This document shows, piece after piece, positions 24,101 through 37,611 of a DNA stretch of 64,000 nt. Origin of the DNA: Bugulina stolonifera (Eukaryota > Bryozoa > Gymnolaemata > Cheilostomatida > Bugulidae); assembly GCA_935421135.1 (NCBI GenBank), contig OW285191.1, positions 9,537,700-9,601,699 of the forward strand. Reading direction: 5' to 3'. Within the stretch, counting starts at the first letter, position 1. Each line of letters begins with the position of its first letter. Position numbers and translations under genes: made by a program. The notes below the pieces were generated by a model. It searched no databases, had not been told where the DNA came from, and saw nothing but the letters and a program-made list of their open reading frames with translations.

Positions 24101-27100
24101 GTACTGCATCTAATTCAGTCTTTAAAGACTCTGTAGTTTTCTCTGATATTAATGCTTTCTCTATAAATATAATAAGATAGTAACATAAATAAATACGCAG
24201 TCCCCTCTAGTCGGAGCTGATCACACAGCTGAACCGAGTCAATATTATTGGTTAGAGTAGGAATTACAGGCTACTAAACCATCGATAGGTAAATGGTAAT
24301 ATTTTGACCCTGCTCTGGTAGCACTAACTTAGCTGTATATCACATGCACAAAGCAAGGTGCAACCTCTCAGTTCTACTAACAAAGTAAATGTGACTTAGC
24401 AATATTTGATACTGTTCCATTCTCATTGAAGCCGAAGTGACCATTTTGAGCAGATAGTTTGTGTAATTATGATTGTAGTACATACAGTGTACATGCATGC
24501 ATTACATCATTGAACATAACAATGCTACCTTCTAACTGTGTAATAGATTCTGTAGCTGTGTCTAGACTTGATTGTAAACTCTCTGCTTTTCCTATCACTT
24601 TATCCAATTCTGTTTGAATCTGATAAATATAAAATATATTCTGTAGTTACAGAGTGTAGTGGATAGAATATTCATTACATATAAACTTGTACGTAAACCA
24701 GTTGAAATATGAAAACCTACTATCCAATAATTTATATTATAATAATACATTTTGTACGCGCAGTCACATATTATCCATAGCAAACCTGCATTTAAATTCC
24801 TGTTTGCTCCAGAGAGCAATAGAATAGATAAAGAAGCAGACAGATAAACTTTATAGCAGATTCCTGTTTGACGACGACACATCTACTCCATATGCAGCAC
24901 AGCGAAAGCCCTTACCTTAGCAGTGTCCATTAGAGAATCTATAGCCTGTTGTCTCTGTTCCTCATCTTCACCATCATCGGACTGTGTACCAGCCTTCCTC
25001 AATTCAGTAACACATGTCCTCAATATCTCCAGCTCACTGTCCCTCAGTTCCACTGTGTTCCTCATCTCATCTTTATCAATATTAGCTTGAGTTATCTCCT
25101 CCTCTTTCTCTCTCAGTCTATCGTAGTATAATTTATAATAATCATTATATGCCATGTTAACCTACTAACATACAATGCAGAAGCAAATGCACTTTGGTAA
25201 ACAAAGCACCATTGCTATTGAAAATATGATAACTCCATTGAACATAATACTATCAGGGTAGAACTTGCACACTGTAAGGTACAACTACATTTAGCTAAGA
25301 AAAACTTACATTGTGCAACTAATGTAAAAATATTAATAACTATATGAAGCGGAATAGCATAGAGCAAGCGTTCTTTTCTTATGCATACAATTTCAATTTT
25401 TATAAAATATCAAGTGGGGGAGGGTAATGCACGCCACCATAACACTAACTGGTTAGAAATCTCTTCTAGTCTATTCTCCATTTCTGACTTCTGCTCCTCC
25501 ACCTCACCCAGTTCTCTCTTTACTTCCTCCACCTGAAGGTTGAGAGACTGCTCCATCTTAGTATAGTCTGTATTCACTTGTTCTACCTTAGCTCTCAGTT
25601 CATCAGCCTCTGTACCACTTAGCTGTGCAGTCTATAAGACAAACAACACTTACATATCGATTACATATCACAGCCCAGCACTACCCCCAGTTTGGGATTT
25701 CCTGTCTACACTTTGGTCTTCATTGAAAATGAAATTCAACAGACCATGGTAACTGATGTAGTCTTTGGTGGGTAAACAGTCCTAATATGTCTATATAACT
25801 GAATATTTAGGTAAAAAGATACACTAGCTTAATAGCTAGTCAAACTGACACAAGCCACTGTTGGTTTACGACAAATTATTTGTTACACCAATGTGAGACC
25901 AAGATATTTCCTATCACTTCCCTTATACTTTCTTCCTTTGTCTGAAGTTTCAAATGGACTAGCATCTACCAGTACTGATACTACGTGATACTAAGGGAAT
26001 AGAGGTCAACACGACCTTGACCTAATCTTGGATAGACTTACATTCTGTAGTTTAGCCTCAGCCTCAGCTAAGGCAGTTTTGCTAGCTTCCAATTCAGCCT
26101 GATAGTGCTGAGACTTGATAAGCTCAGCCTCGTATAGATCCTGCTGGGTCTTGGAGTATGCCTGCCACTCCGTGATGTACCCGGCGTTCTGGTCACACTA
26201 CAATGTAATAGGTACGGTGCATTATCAGCTGACTAGGCTACTGTGGCTACATGGTCAATACTTGATCACATACTACTTAGTGTGTACACATATACCATGC
26301 TACAGTGTATTACAAACTACCTGTGTCTGTACGGTCACAATGTTCTGTTCTAAAGTTGTCTTTTCCTGAACCAAAGACGTCACTTCTTGCTCTAGAGATG
26401 CGACCTTTTGTAGTAACTCTGCTTTCTCATCATTGACTGAGGAGGCACCGTCCTATAACAAGGTTTATATATAATACAGACCAGATGTAACCTATTCTTG
26501 TAGCAGTTGAGTACAGTCAATCCCCAAACCACCTATTGAGTACAGTCAATCCCCAAACCACCTGTTGAGTACAGTCAATCCCATAATCACATGTTAAAAT
26601 ATATTTCCCATTGGGATGCTTAGCCTATGACTATCAAGAGTTGTACGCTACCGAATGATTTCAAAGTAGCAGAATGAGAGAGAAGAACCTTCGCATTAAA
26701 AATAGGAATTTTGCATTTACAGCAAGTCTTTGCAAGGATATAGTTAACCACTTGTTTGTTATACCGTCATATTACAAAATGTTCAACTTCAACGGTACAA
26801 TGTCAACTTCTTTCGGAAAGGCCCTTCAGTAACAGTGCAGGTAAAAGATGGCTAGTGGTGGCTAAGTATAATCAGGTATTGCAGAAGGGGACAGAGACTT
26901 GACATACCTTGGCCTGTTGGGCTTCCCCTTGGGCAATAATAGCCTCATTCTGCAAGTCCTTTATCTTTAGCTGAAGTTCTTCAACTTGAGTTTGAGCCAA
27001 GCTGCTCTTTTCTAGAGCCTCATATGCAAACCCTAAAAAAGGTTTAATGGCTACTAGAACTCATGATACGGTTAGTTGTAGTGCAGCTGCACCAGAACAA

Positions 27101-30100
27101 TGAGCAAAAAGCCTGTATCCGAGTTTTAGAGAACAATATTGGTGCTAGTTGTTAGTACTTGGTGGTTTGTTACATTTACAATGCTTATACAAGTCAAGTC
27201 AGAATTATTTCTATTGACTGGTAAGTCCCACCAGTGATCTGAGAAGGTAGGATAGGCTTACTTTTCATCTTAGATGAGCTCATACACCCATCTATACATA
27301 CGAGGAAAGCCATGACGACAGTATAGAGGAATGCTGTGAGTGCAAGAGCGAGTCCTATAATGCCTAACTTCACCATGTCTGCACCGCTGTAACCAAATGG
27401 TTCCCTAGCCAATGTTGGTTGAAGAGTGTCTGGAACCTGGATGGAGCATGCATAAACCATTAGATTAGAATGTAAGACACTACTTCCTATTCAAAATATG
27501 GTTTATATACCAATAATGAAAAATTTGAACGAAGCAAAAAGCTGGAACTTGAAAATGAACAGGTGGTATTGGTGTGTGATATGTTGGTACCCATTCGAAT
27601 TAAGAGGTTTTAGGGACTTTAAAAATATGACTTACTTGGGAAGCAACAACCCAAGCTTGACGTTCGAAACCGTGATCCATACTAGCTAGAATCTCTGTGT
27701 AAACATATTTAATTGGGTTACCAAATTCATCAAATGTCCTTGGATATAAGGATTTGTGCGTTTCGGGGGACTTGTCCTAAAATAAACATAGTTCATTAAC
27801 ATTAAGAAACAATAGCATACACTACAAGGGGTAGGAAATCATACAATGTTTGCACAGATTTGAAATAACTAAATTGATGGGATTTGTCAACATGACCATT
27901 GTGTACAGCAAGCAAAAACTTGATTCTTCAAGATAGTTGTCAGTATGATTATTACCTGAGTAGATTCTTTCTCAGGAAGTTGGGATTCGGAGGACCCAAG
28001 TTCAGATATGTTTCCACCATCTGGGGGTGTAGATCCTTCAATGGGCTTTTCTTCACCAGTTTCTTTGGGTAATTCTGGGTCAGTATGTGATACAGTGGTG
28101 GTAGTAGCAGGTGCTTCTGTAGTGGGAGGGTGAAATTGGGCTACATCCTCAGGAGAATCAATGCTATCTGGAGAATCGCCAAAGAAATCTTCTGCTGAGG
28201 AGTCCAAATCATCCTTGAAAATTTCACTATTTGTATCCTCGTCAATGACTGGAGGCTCGGTTACAGTGGGTTCCTGGATGTCAAGTGGTGACCCAATTTC
28301 TATACCAGCTTGAACATCTTCATCAGTAGAGTCCTCCTCCACCGGTGGAGTTGGCAAATCAATTGATCCTTGACCAATGTCTTCTGCATTGAGTGGATTT
28401 TCATTACCAACAGCATTTTGATTAGTATCTTGCATTGACTCGCTGTTATCTGATTCCAGGCCATCTTGAATATCTTCTGTTGTAACCTTGACATTATCAG
28501 TTTGTGAATCTGTCAAATCACCCTGTTGGACTTCCATATCTGCATTTGTCGTATCAGGATCTACACTATCGTCTTTTTTGGTGTCATGATCATTGGGTTT
28601 GTCTTGATTTTGGTCAGAAACATCACCATTAGTTGGTTCATTATCCTTGTCATCTTTCACACCTGACTCTAATTTCTGGGTTTCCTCATGGTCATAATTT
28701 TGGTTCACCTTTACATTACTTTCAGCTTCTGCATCATCTGGAACTATTGACTGTGGATCTTCTATTTTGTTTTTTGTGTCTTCCGATTCTTCTTGTTTTA
28801 CAATTTCCTCATAGGCGTTTTTCTGATCATTGTCCCGATTAGTTTCCTCATCTGGTGGTAATGATTTTTGGCTTGGCTGATCTCTATCAGTCTCACCATC
28901 GCTAGATGACTCGGTTGCACGATTTACTTCGGCTTCCTTTCCAACAGAATCCGATTCCTTCAAGCTGGATCCTAGCTGTGCTTCTGCAAAATCATTTTCC
29001 TCCCCATTTTGCTTACCTGCTATTTCTACTGAATTTGTTGGCTTTAATTCAACATTCATCTCTTCACTGGCCAATTCAGTTTCATCTTCTTTCGATTCTT
29101 CTTCCTTTGATTCTACTTTTTCAGTTTCATCTTTTTCTTCAACTTTCACATTATCTGAGGAGGTTAAGTGTTTTCCTTGATCCTGTTCCGAATCAATTTT
29201 TTCCAAATCCAATTCTATCTCATCCAACTCTGGTAGTCCTTTTTGTCCCAAGTCGGACTTCTGGCCAAATTCAGATTTTTCTTTCTCAGGAACTTTTTGA
29301 TCAGGTTCAATTGCCTCTTTTTCAGGTTCTTTTTGTCCCAAGTCCGATGGTTGCTCTTCAGCTTTATTTGCGTCCAATACTTCTCCTGTGCTCTTTTGCT
29401 CTGGTGCATGCTTGTTCTCTTCCGATACAGATCGTATTTCTACAGACTCCTCCTTGTCAAATTCGGATGACTTTTTCTCTGGTTCTTCTTGGCCAAACTG
29501 AGAAGAGTCGTTCTCAGGGTTCTTCTGGTTCATTTCAGAAGCTTGATCTGGTGAATCTTTCAGAACGGATCGAGATGTATCGTCTTCTTCTATTTTTTGG
29601 TTTAGCTTCTCGGTGTCTGCTTCATGTGCTGACAATGTATCTTCTCTTAGATTAGTATCAGTTGGCTCTTTAGTCTCTTTTCCTTGTTCGGAACCGGACA
29701 TACCTGCTTCTTTATTGACGTCTGAACTTTTTCCATCGCTATCTTCATGCCCAGTGCTATCCATCACTTCTGTTTTCATATTCACAACATCACCCTTCTC
29801 ACTGTTTTCCTTCTCTGCAACAAATGTACCATCAGAAGCGGAATTATCAGTCTCTGGGTTCACATCTGGATCAGAGGATTTCACATCATCTTCACTTGGT
29901 TTCTCATCGCCTTTATTGAAATTTTTGCTTTCTTCCAATGAATCTTGCTTCTCTACATTCTCATCTTCTGTATTAGCACCATCTAAAACGATTCATAGAT
30001 TTGAAAAACATTACATCCCTATGTGACGATAATGATCTATAGTTCTTTTGGTGTTGAATACAAAGACAAACAGAAGCAGATGCTTAATATGAAGCAATAG

Positions 30101-33100
30101 TGACTATAACTTTAAATGTGCTACAGTTCTTAGGCTGAGATATAATGTGAAATTTATCCAGATGCAATCAAATAATCTGATGAAAAAAGCGGCAACATGT
30201 TTGCAGAAATACACCCAATACCTTTAAACAACTCACTAAATCATGCAATGATTCAGTTTACTCCAATTCCCTTTGAGGTTGAAAGTAATAGGGATGATTA
30301 TGAGTGCATTGGCAGGTGTTCTGACCATATGCCTCTGGTGGCTAGACCATATTAAATTATTATTGTGATAAAATCACCAAATTTATCTGCCTTGTGTACT
30401 AGGTATGAATAATTAGTGGTAAACAAATTTATTTTTGTCAACTAACAGACGCAGTTATATAATACAGTGATTGGAGTATCAATGAACATTCTAACACATT
30501 CAAATCTTGCATGCCGAACAGCATTTACAATGCCACTCAATGTCAATATAAATGAGTGAACTTGGTGTTTGGTGTGAAAAAGTGCTACAGACTGCAGGAT
30601 TCTCTGTTCTATCAAATGTACACAGCTTAGTTGCAATCAAGATGTCTTATGTGTATGTGATACTGATTGGTCAGCAGAAAGGGATGCAGATCACCAATAG
30701 GAAGCAGTGATTGGGTTGCATAGTATGACAGGGAGCGCTTATTGGTTAGTACATGCATGTTCATTGGCTAGCCAGGTTAGATGAATCAGGTGAGGGATAG
30801 CAGATTGGTTAATATAAACTGCCTTCGTACAATATCTACTATTCACCTGATCCTGCGAACCAGTTACTCAGTTTACCAAAAATCCCCACATCTATATAAG
30901 GTTTAAAATATGAAGTTAAGTCATCATTTAGACTAATTTTTTATAAGCTACGATATTACAATCAATGAGAACAAGACCAGCTATATGGATTGCTGAGAAA
31001 CCAATCAAAACTGTAATCTTAAAAATAAAAACAAATAAATCGACTGTCTAATATTAATATTAATTACATGTATGACACACAATTAGTAGACTGAGTAACA
31101 CACTGTTATTGCACATGTGGAGCACTTGGTACACAGGCTACTAAAATCAATATACAATGTGTTTGTACTTGGAATCGCAGTGTGCACTTTCCTCAAAGTT
31201 CTTCATTGAAGCTGTTTCCAATGAATATAATGATGTTATAATAAACTGCTACCCAGTGGTTAAGGTGTGGTTATACATGGATGTAGTTACACGCAAGTAG
31301 CCAATGATAGTAAGTAGCCAATGGTACGTTAGAGGTAATACATGGTACACACATCTACGAATGGGACATAAGTCATGGGAAGACATGTCTACTACACGTA
31401 GGGTGAAGCAGACTAAAGGGAGAGTAAAGTTAATATGGCAGTTGGACTTGTTATCTCAACAGACAACTCCGGGAGAACCGAATTTTGATAATAACAGCAT
31501 TGGAGATGTCAACTAGCAGCCCTACACCTATTACACCCTGCGTTGCTCACATTGGTATTACAACCTGTTTTCACCGCAGATTTGCTCAATATGTACAAAA
31601 CGCTGAGACTGCCATTATGTTAGTATAGAATGCAAAATGAAGAGGGAAATTCACAATGTATTATAATATTTGAACCTAATATAATGACTTACCTTCTCTA
31701 TTGTCTGGTTTGGGCTCGACTTCGGGCTTCTACAAGAATACAGCAATGTACACAAACTTATGCCTTTTTCAAAAATCCACATGAACTAAACTGAGGTTTA
31801 GAAATGGAGCTTGAGGGTCTACACTGAGTTTTGGGAAGGACAAATAATTATTAAAACATATATTTCAATACTCCAAGTCTTTTTAACATCGGTTTCCAGC
31901 TTTGTAGTGAGCACTTCACCAAAATTATGACTCTTTTTGACAGCACATTTTACCAGCGCCACTAAAATTCCAAATACATAAAATAGCGCCGTTTTCTTTA
32001 TTATAAGACAGTCAAATGGAGCCAACATAGATTTTTGAAGTTGTCTTCCCAACATAGTTGTAAGTCGCATCAGTGGTACTTAACCTCATAACATCATGCA
32101 AACATCACATGAATAAGCTAAAAGTATTTTTACACATATTTTAGGAGTTTTAAATTATAGCCGCTAGATATTAAATTGAAATACACGAGCAGAAGACTGC
32201 TAATAGTAGCCTTATTCAGCAATTTATCTGGTGTAATGTTTGTCTAACAGAAATCAACATGTAGTAGAAGTGAATAGGTAAAACACCCGTGTACTAACAT
32301 CATCATTGAGGGGTGGAGTAGGCTGTACAGGTAGACTCTCGTCATTGAGCTCTTCTTTAGGGGCCGTTGGAGAGATGTCATGTGAAGGATCTGTAGATGG
32401 CTGATCATGTGATTCCGTACCTATAATAGAGCAAATTTTATTATACAGGTATGTTCTCTAGCAGTGACACATTATCTACACCAGGTAAATGGATATATAC
32501 ATGGATTACTGCTAAGGAAGTCCATATAGTGTGTATTTATGCAAACGTTATATACATGTAACTACAATGGTGATTTAGATAGTAATTGTTGTACATCCAA
32601 CAGCCGAGTGGAAGTTTACAAACTATTATAGTTACATGAGCAATGAATGAAGCAGAAAGAACACATTGCCAACTAAAGAATATTTTTTGCATGACAGATA
32701 ATAACCAACACACATTAGATATTAATGGTGGAAGGAAACAGAAACAACATAGAGTGATGTTGTATCCCATTTGGAAATAAAACCAACTGTGTAGCAATAA
32801 TACAAACTCAGAATGGCAAAGTGTCACACAACATATGCTACGTATAGCTGTCTAAATAATGTTCTGGACTAAGAAGAGCACAAAGCCACTGCAATGCGAA
32901 CACAAATGAATCTACATTCAACCAATGACAGAATTGCTCCAAAGAATAAGTTGTGTGAAGATCTAGTGTAGAGATAGTAGTAGATGTCACATGCTAGTGC
33001 GAAAAAAGACTGGCGTGTCTAGCTCAATCAACTCATACCATATGAGAGTGGTGACTGCTCTTTCCTGGATACAAATGGTTGTAATCGATGACTTGTAGGT

Positions 33101-36100
33101 GACCTTAGTTGTGCTTGAACTTCTTTCCTAGCACGAGCACGTCTCTTTTTTGCCAGCAACAGCTCATCTGCAAGCCGCTTTTCTTCAGCAAGTCGTCTGT
33201 TTTCATCAAGTTGCTTTTCTTCAGCAAGTCGTCTGTCTTCATCAAGTTGCCTTTCTTCAGCAAGTCGTCTGTCTTCATCAAGTTGCCTTTCTTCAGCAAG
33301 TCGTCTGTCTTCATCAAGTTGCCTTTCTTCAGCAAGTCGTCTGTCTTCATCAAGTTGCCTTTCTTCAGCAAGTCGCCTGTCTTCATCAAGTTGCCTTTCT
33401 TCAACAAGTCGTCTGTCTTCATCAAGTTGCTTTTCTTCAGCAAGTCGTCTGTCTTCATCAAGTTGCTCTTCTTCAGCAAGTCGTCTGTCTTCATCAAGTT
33501 GCCTTTCTTCATTAATCTGCTGCACATTACCAGACGGTGATTTTCCATTTGAGTTCTTGTTGTCTCCAACATATTCTTTGTGCAAAGACTTCTCACTCTG
33601 CCCATCACCATCAGAGAGAGGTTCATCTTCCCAGCACATCTGGGACGGAATCCACTCATCTGTTACTAGACAAACATTGACCAAGCCATGATTGCCCTCC
33701 CTCCCCATTTGACTGCTTTGCAAATTGTCATAGCTCATGGTTAAACTAACGCCATCATGACTGGATTCTGGTACATAGGCTATGCTAGGGGAATCTGCAT
33801 CTGCAGAGTCATGCTGATAGTTAATATTACTTGTTTGTATGGAGTCTTGCTGCCCATCTGCTATGATATCGGCCTGGTCCATGTTATGTGACTCGGACAT
33901 CAACAGTTTATGAGGAGCTGAAGAAGTTGCTCCCATGCTTACCCCATTATTGGCCAATAGCAGGATGTCCTTCAGTGTTTGTTTAGCAGTAACCTGACAA
34001 TCAGCAACTTGATTTCGGTCCAAGGAGCTTGAAGTTGTCATATCTTCTAAGTGAAAAGGAGGAGATAATTTTTGTGCATCATTTTCGAGACCATTGGCTG
34101 TTGAAACTAGCACGTTATGTTGTTCCATGACGTCTTCTTCAGGAGATAAACCTGATTCCTTACCACAAACATCATTCAATAGATTAACAAGTGTTTTCTT
34201 CATACAAGATTGCTGTGCAGTTGCTTCTTCGACAATTGACGTAGTATGTTGCCGATTCACTGGTTTTATTGATTCTTCATTGGACTGTAACAGCTCGTCA
34301 TTAACAACATTGACAAGCACGTCTATTTTATCATTTCGGAATTGGGGAGTAAATGTAAGAATACCTGTTTGCTCACTCGCTTCTTTCGCATCTTTAGAAT
34401 CATCCGCCTTTAATACATCTTGCACCTACAACATTGGCAGCAAACTAACATTATTTCAAAATAAATAAGCTCGGTATAAGGAGAGCAAGACAACTGAACC
34501 ATAGTTTGCCCATCAGTTAAAACTGCGTGCACATTCTAATTGATGGACAGAGACATGTGTTAGACGACTTCCCTGAAAAGGTAGTGATATCAAGTCACCG
34601 TACCAATGTAACACTTAGTCACCGACCGCCCATTATAATAGCACAAAACATAAAAGTTGTACAACCATCCCACAGTAAAGATCACATATCAGATGATTGT
34701 GTTAAACATCTACAAGAGAGAACTAACTGAAGTAATGCTTGTTGGAGCAAATTTCATCCCTAAATCAATGCTGATCAATCAGGGCAAAATAACTATTTGC
34801 ACACCCGGCTAAATATGGGATTGGATTAAACCGTCTACCTTGGAATCGGTACTATCCTTGTCAGTTGGTGTATCCTGTGTTGGTTCACTAGTCTCCTTTG
34901 GTAATGTGTCCACCTCTGGTAGTGCATCTACTTTGTCAGCAAACTTATTTGGATTATCATTACCGGCCTCTTCTTCAGCACCTGCTGTTAAAACATATTC
35001 AATAAATAAATAGTTAAAACAAAACACACCGGCTTATACTCCCTGGCATGAGCAGTAACACACAGCTCAAACTGCCAGGCCAACTCTCGCTGAGAAAGGC
35101 CCAGATGGTATGGCCTTTTTTAGCAAGGTGGGGGTAGAGGAATTGCCTTGAGGCCATGCTGGCTTGCCTGACCCCAAGGACTTTATCTAAGGCACAGGAG
35201 CAATTGCGGCTGGATGCCCTTCCTAACACCACTGTGACCGGGAGTCGAACCTGGAACCTTCAGCATGAAAGCTCAGCATTTTAGCCATTTATAAATAGTT
35301 AAAAAACAATTAAATATTGTCTATTTCTCACCATGTTTAATTTCTTGTTCTGCAGGGGGTTTAGCATTCTGAGCAACTGGGATCTACAAAACGAAATGTT
35401 GGTAAAAGTTAATATGAGGAGACCACCATAAATGGTGTACCATCAAAGGTCCATACAGCCTAGCATTAAATAAATTAATATTCAAATTTGCCGTGACAAA
35501 AACATTTTGATTAATGGTGTTTGAAAGAGAAAACACAACATAATATTACAATAAATAAATATACTTGAATTCAAAGTACAAGTTGATTTTCAGTCCAGTA
35601 AGAAGTTGAATACATTATAGTTTACCTGTTCCTCAACCTGTACTGGTTGTTGGACATAAACTTTGACTTCTTTCACCAGGTTCTTGGGAAATAAACCACT
35701 GACCACAGGCTAAAAACATTTCAAAGAGATTAGAAGATAGTTCTAGGCTACAGAATAAATAAGTCCAAATATAACTATAGGTGATCCACTAATTTACTTT
35801 ATTCAATTAGTTACATGTTAAAATTACAATTGGTACTAGAAAACGTTTAGCAAGAAATTAATTGTAGTTTAAACAGAAACAACTAAAACAAATTGTACTT
35901 GAAGAAGACGAGAGTACAAACAAGTGTCACCACGAAAATTTGAAATTATGGAAGTCCAAAGAACTTAGGTTGTTAAATGAATAGCATGAAGTGACTAATA
36001 CCTTTACACCAACAACCTCTCCATACCAGAGTTTATTAAAAGGAGGCGTGAGGTAATGGCTGTAAACATTTATTTTTTCATGTTTGTAGAATACAAGGTA

Positions 36101-37611
36101 CTCTGGTTTCGTTGGACTATAATCCTCAGTCGCTACAACTGTGCTGATGGGCTCTAAAATCGGAAGCAATAAAAGGATTATTGATTATGTAGCAAAATAG
36201 TTGTTAATTACCTACACAGATTACCTACAGTTACTTCACATGTTAAACCACCAATGTAATTAGTAGAAGAGACATGATCCCTGTGGATCTAAACATGAAT
36301 AAACTCTAAATAGTACAACCATATTTGTTACCACATACATCACTTTACCAGATAGCAATTTGGTGACAACTATTGGTTCTAATATCGCTTTTGGAAGTCT
36401 TGATGAGTTCATGGCAAAGAAAGACTGTTATGATATTCGTTCATGATTGCTCAGACAGATTTGGGATGACTTTAAAATTGGGATAAGATTATTATTACGT
36501 GTCAAAGAACACACATTAGTTCATCATGCACTGACATGAGTGGTCTTCCCCTTTGTTCGACAATAAAAAGGCAAGATTAAGTCTTTCACTTTCGCTAGAG
36601 GTAAGCAATTGGCTGTAAATGTTTGAGTTATTGAATTAATATACGGTATGGGGGATGGTCTGATGAATACCACTGCACTTAATGTATTTGGTCAACAGGT
36701 GAATACCAAATAACTGCCACGTAGCTAAAGGTGGGAGAGACAAAACTAAATATCTGGCAATCAATAAAATGTGCTGTCCTAGGTGCCCATAGAGAGCCCT
36801 GGTTACCATTCTTAGTCATTTATAGAAAGAGCTTTTTACAGGGCACCAAAAAGCATGTTGATTATAAACTGCAGGCTACCTAATTAATAACGAGTAGGCC
36901 TATAACTATGGACATAATATCGAGATACAAATAATAATACATTATAACAAATAACTACAAAGTTATTATTTCTTACACATTTAACAATTAATTGAATAAT
37001 ATTAATTGTATGATAACTAGGGCTAAACATCATTAATTGGAATCATTTGAGAATAATTGATTACTGTTAAATATCATACTTAGTGTCAAATTTCAATACT
37101 ACTAAAACCATTTGATATGAAAATATATTTAGTATTTTATTATACAATGTATTTAGTAATATTTTTATTTAATATGTCCTAATTTAGCGTATTTAATTTT
37201 CAATTTTCATTTAGGCCTAATTTTAATTTAATGAGAAAACTAACTTGAACTTAGGCCTACTAGTAGGTATATTAATATTTTATTAAAAATATAATATTAA
37301 TTTAGCAGTAATGAGTAACTCTCATCCACTTACTATCACTGTAGTGTTAGTGTACGAGCAAACGTTCCTCATTGATTCACTGTGAAGTGTGATATCGATT
37401 ATTCAGCAGAGAATAGTAACTCATAAATTTTTCATTGGTCTTGTAGCGTAGGTGAATCAACTTTAACTAACTCAAACTTACCAGAGCATTCTTTATTCGC
37501 ACATGCTTTCAGCTTAACATCTGGCAACGATGACTGTGCATATACTGACGGGAGCAATAAAAAGAGACATAAAAGGTGTGACTGCCAACTACATATGCTG
37601 AAGGAAGCCAT
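21149..37611 (-). CDS. MIA3: MIA3/TANGO1, cargo-export receptor of ER exit sites
   Basis: Exons, 5' to 3' on the minus strand: 37482-37611, 36002-36153, 35626-35709, 35332-35383, 34839-34984, 33039-34425, 32299-32420, 31693-31729, 27956-29982, 27636-27776, 27262-27436, 26908-27032, 26321-26452, 26042-26197, 25446-25631, 24916-25161, 24529-24619, 24022-24160, 23404-23596, 22490-22637, 22147-22252, 21149-21689. They sum to 6516 bases in one frame, 2171 residues (human about 1900). Domains: signal peptide (1-25); MIA-type SH3 (about 35-118: ACANKEC, EYLVFYKHEKINVY, LWYGEVVG, GLFPKNLVKE); long acidic luminal region with a 12-residue repeat (about 575-685 within exons 6-7); one membrane segment (about 1448-1476); cytosolic coiled coils (1485-1955) with the conserved WLSFREAERKIG; C-terminal tail rich in Q, M and P. 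TANGO1 links luminal bulky cargo such as collagens to COPII. The weakest junction is exon 15 to 16 (donor GTGTTA). Confidence 0.9.
21791..21916. repeat. 18-bp tandem repeat, seven copies
   Basis: Unit GATCACAGGGACAAGAGG in the last intron of MIA3 (21690-22146). Because 18 is a multiple of three, it stays open in several frames and reads as Gly-X-Y on the plus strand. No sign of real coding. Confidence 0.9.
22319..22489 (-). repeat. Tandem array of splice-donor copies next to MIA3 exon 20
   Basis: On the minus strand the donor of exon 20 reads GTAAGTATG at 22489. The same nonamer recurs at 22466, 22437, 22408, 22379 and 22350, with a variant at 22327. Most copies lie in a 29-bp unit ending in TGGTAGTATATCTAGTATACAT-like sequence. 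The array starts exactly at the exon border. Confidence 0.85.
26507..26581. repeat. 29-bp tandem repeat, about 2.6 copies
   Basis: Unit beginning TTGAGTACAGTCAATCCCC, copies at 26507, 26536 and 26565, in a MIA3 intron. Confidence 0.85.
33180..33510 (-). repeat. 36-bp coding tandem repeat in MIA3 exon 6
   Basis: Nine copies encode the 12-residue unit QLDEDRRLAEER with small changes (E or K at the end, one V, one N). The alternating acidic and basic residues suit a long charged helix or coiled coil in the luminal part of the protein. The near-identity of central copies at DNA level suggests recent unit expansion or homogenisation. Confidence 0.92.
35024..35290 (-). mobile_element. tRNA-derived SINE, copy 3
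   Basis: Reverse-oriented member of the family at 10369 and 13927, inserted in MIA3 intron 4. It has the B-box complement at about 35235 and the body motif GGCTGGATGCCCTTCCTAAC on the plus strand. The target duplication starts ATAAATAGTTAAAA at 35006 and 35291. Confidence 0.85.

Noticed and set aside
28633..30026. Long plus-strand reading frames opposite MIA3 exon 9
   Set aside because: Antisense shadows of an acidic, serine-rich exon; the minus-strand frame has the splice sites and the conserved gene context.
33109..33659. Repetitive frames on both strands over the 36-bp repeat
   Set aside because: A 36-bp unit keeps several frames open; only the minus-strand frame that joins MIA3 exons 5 and 7 is supported.
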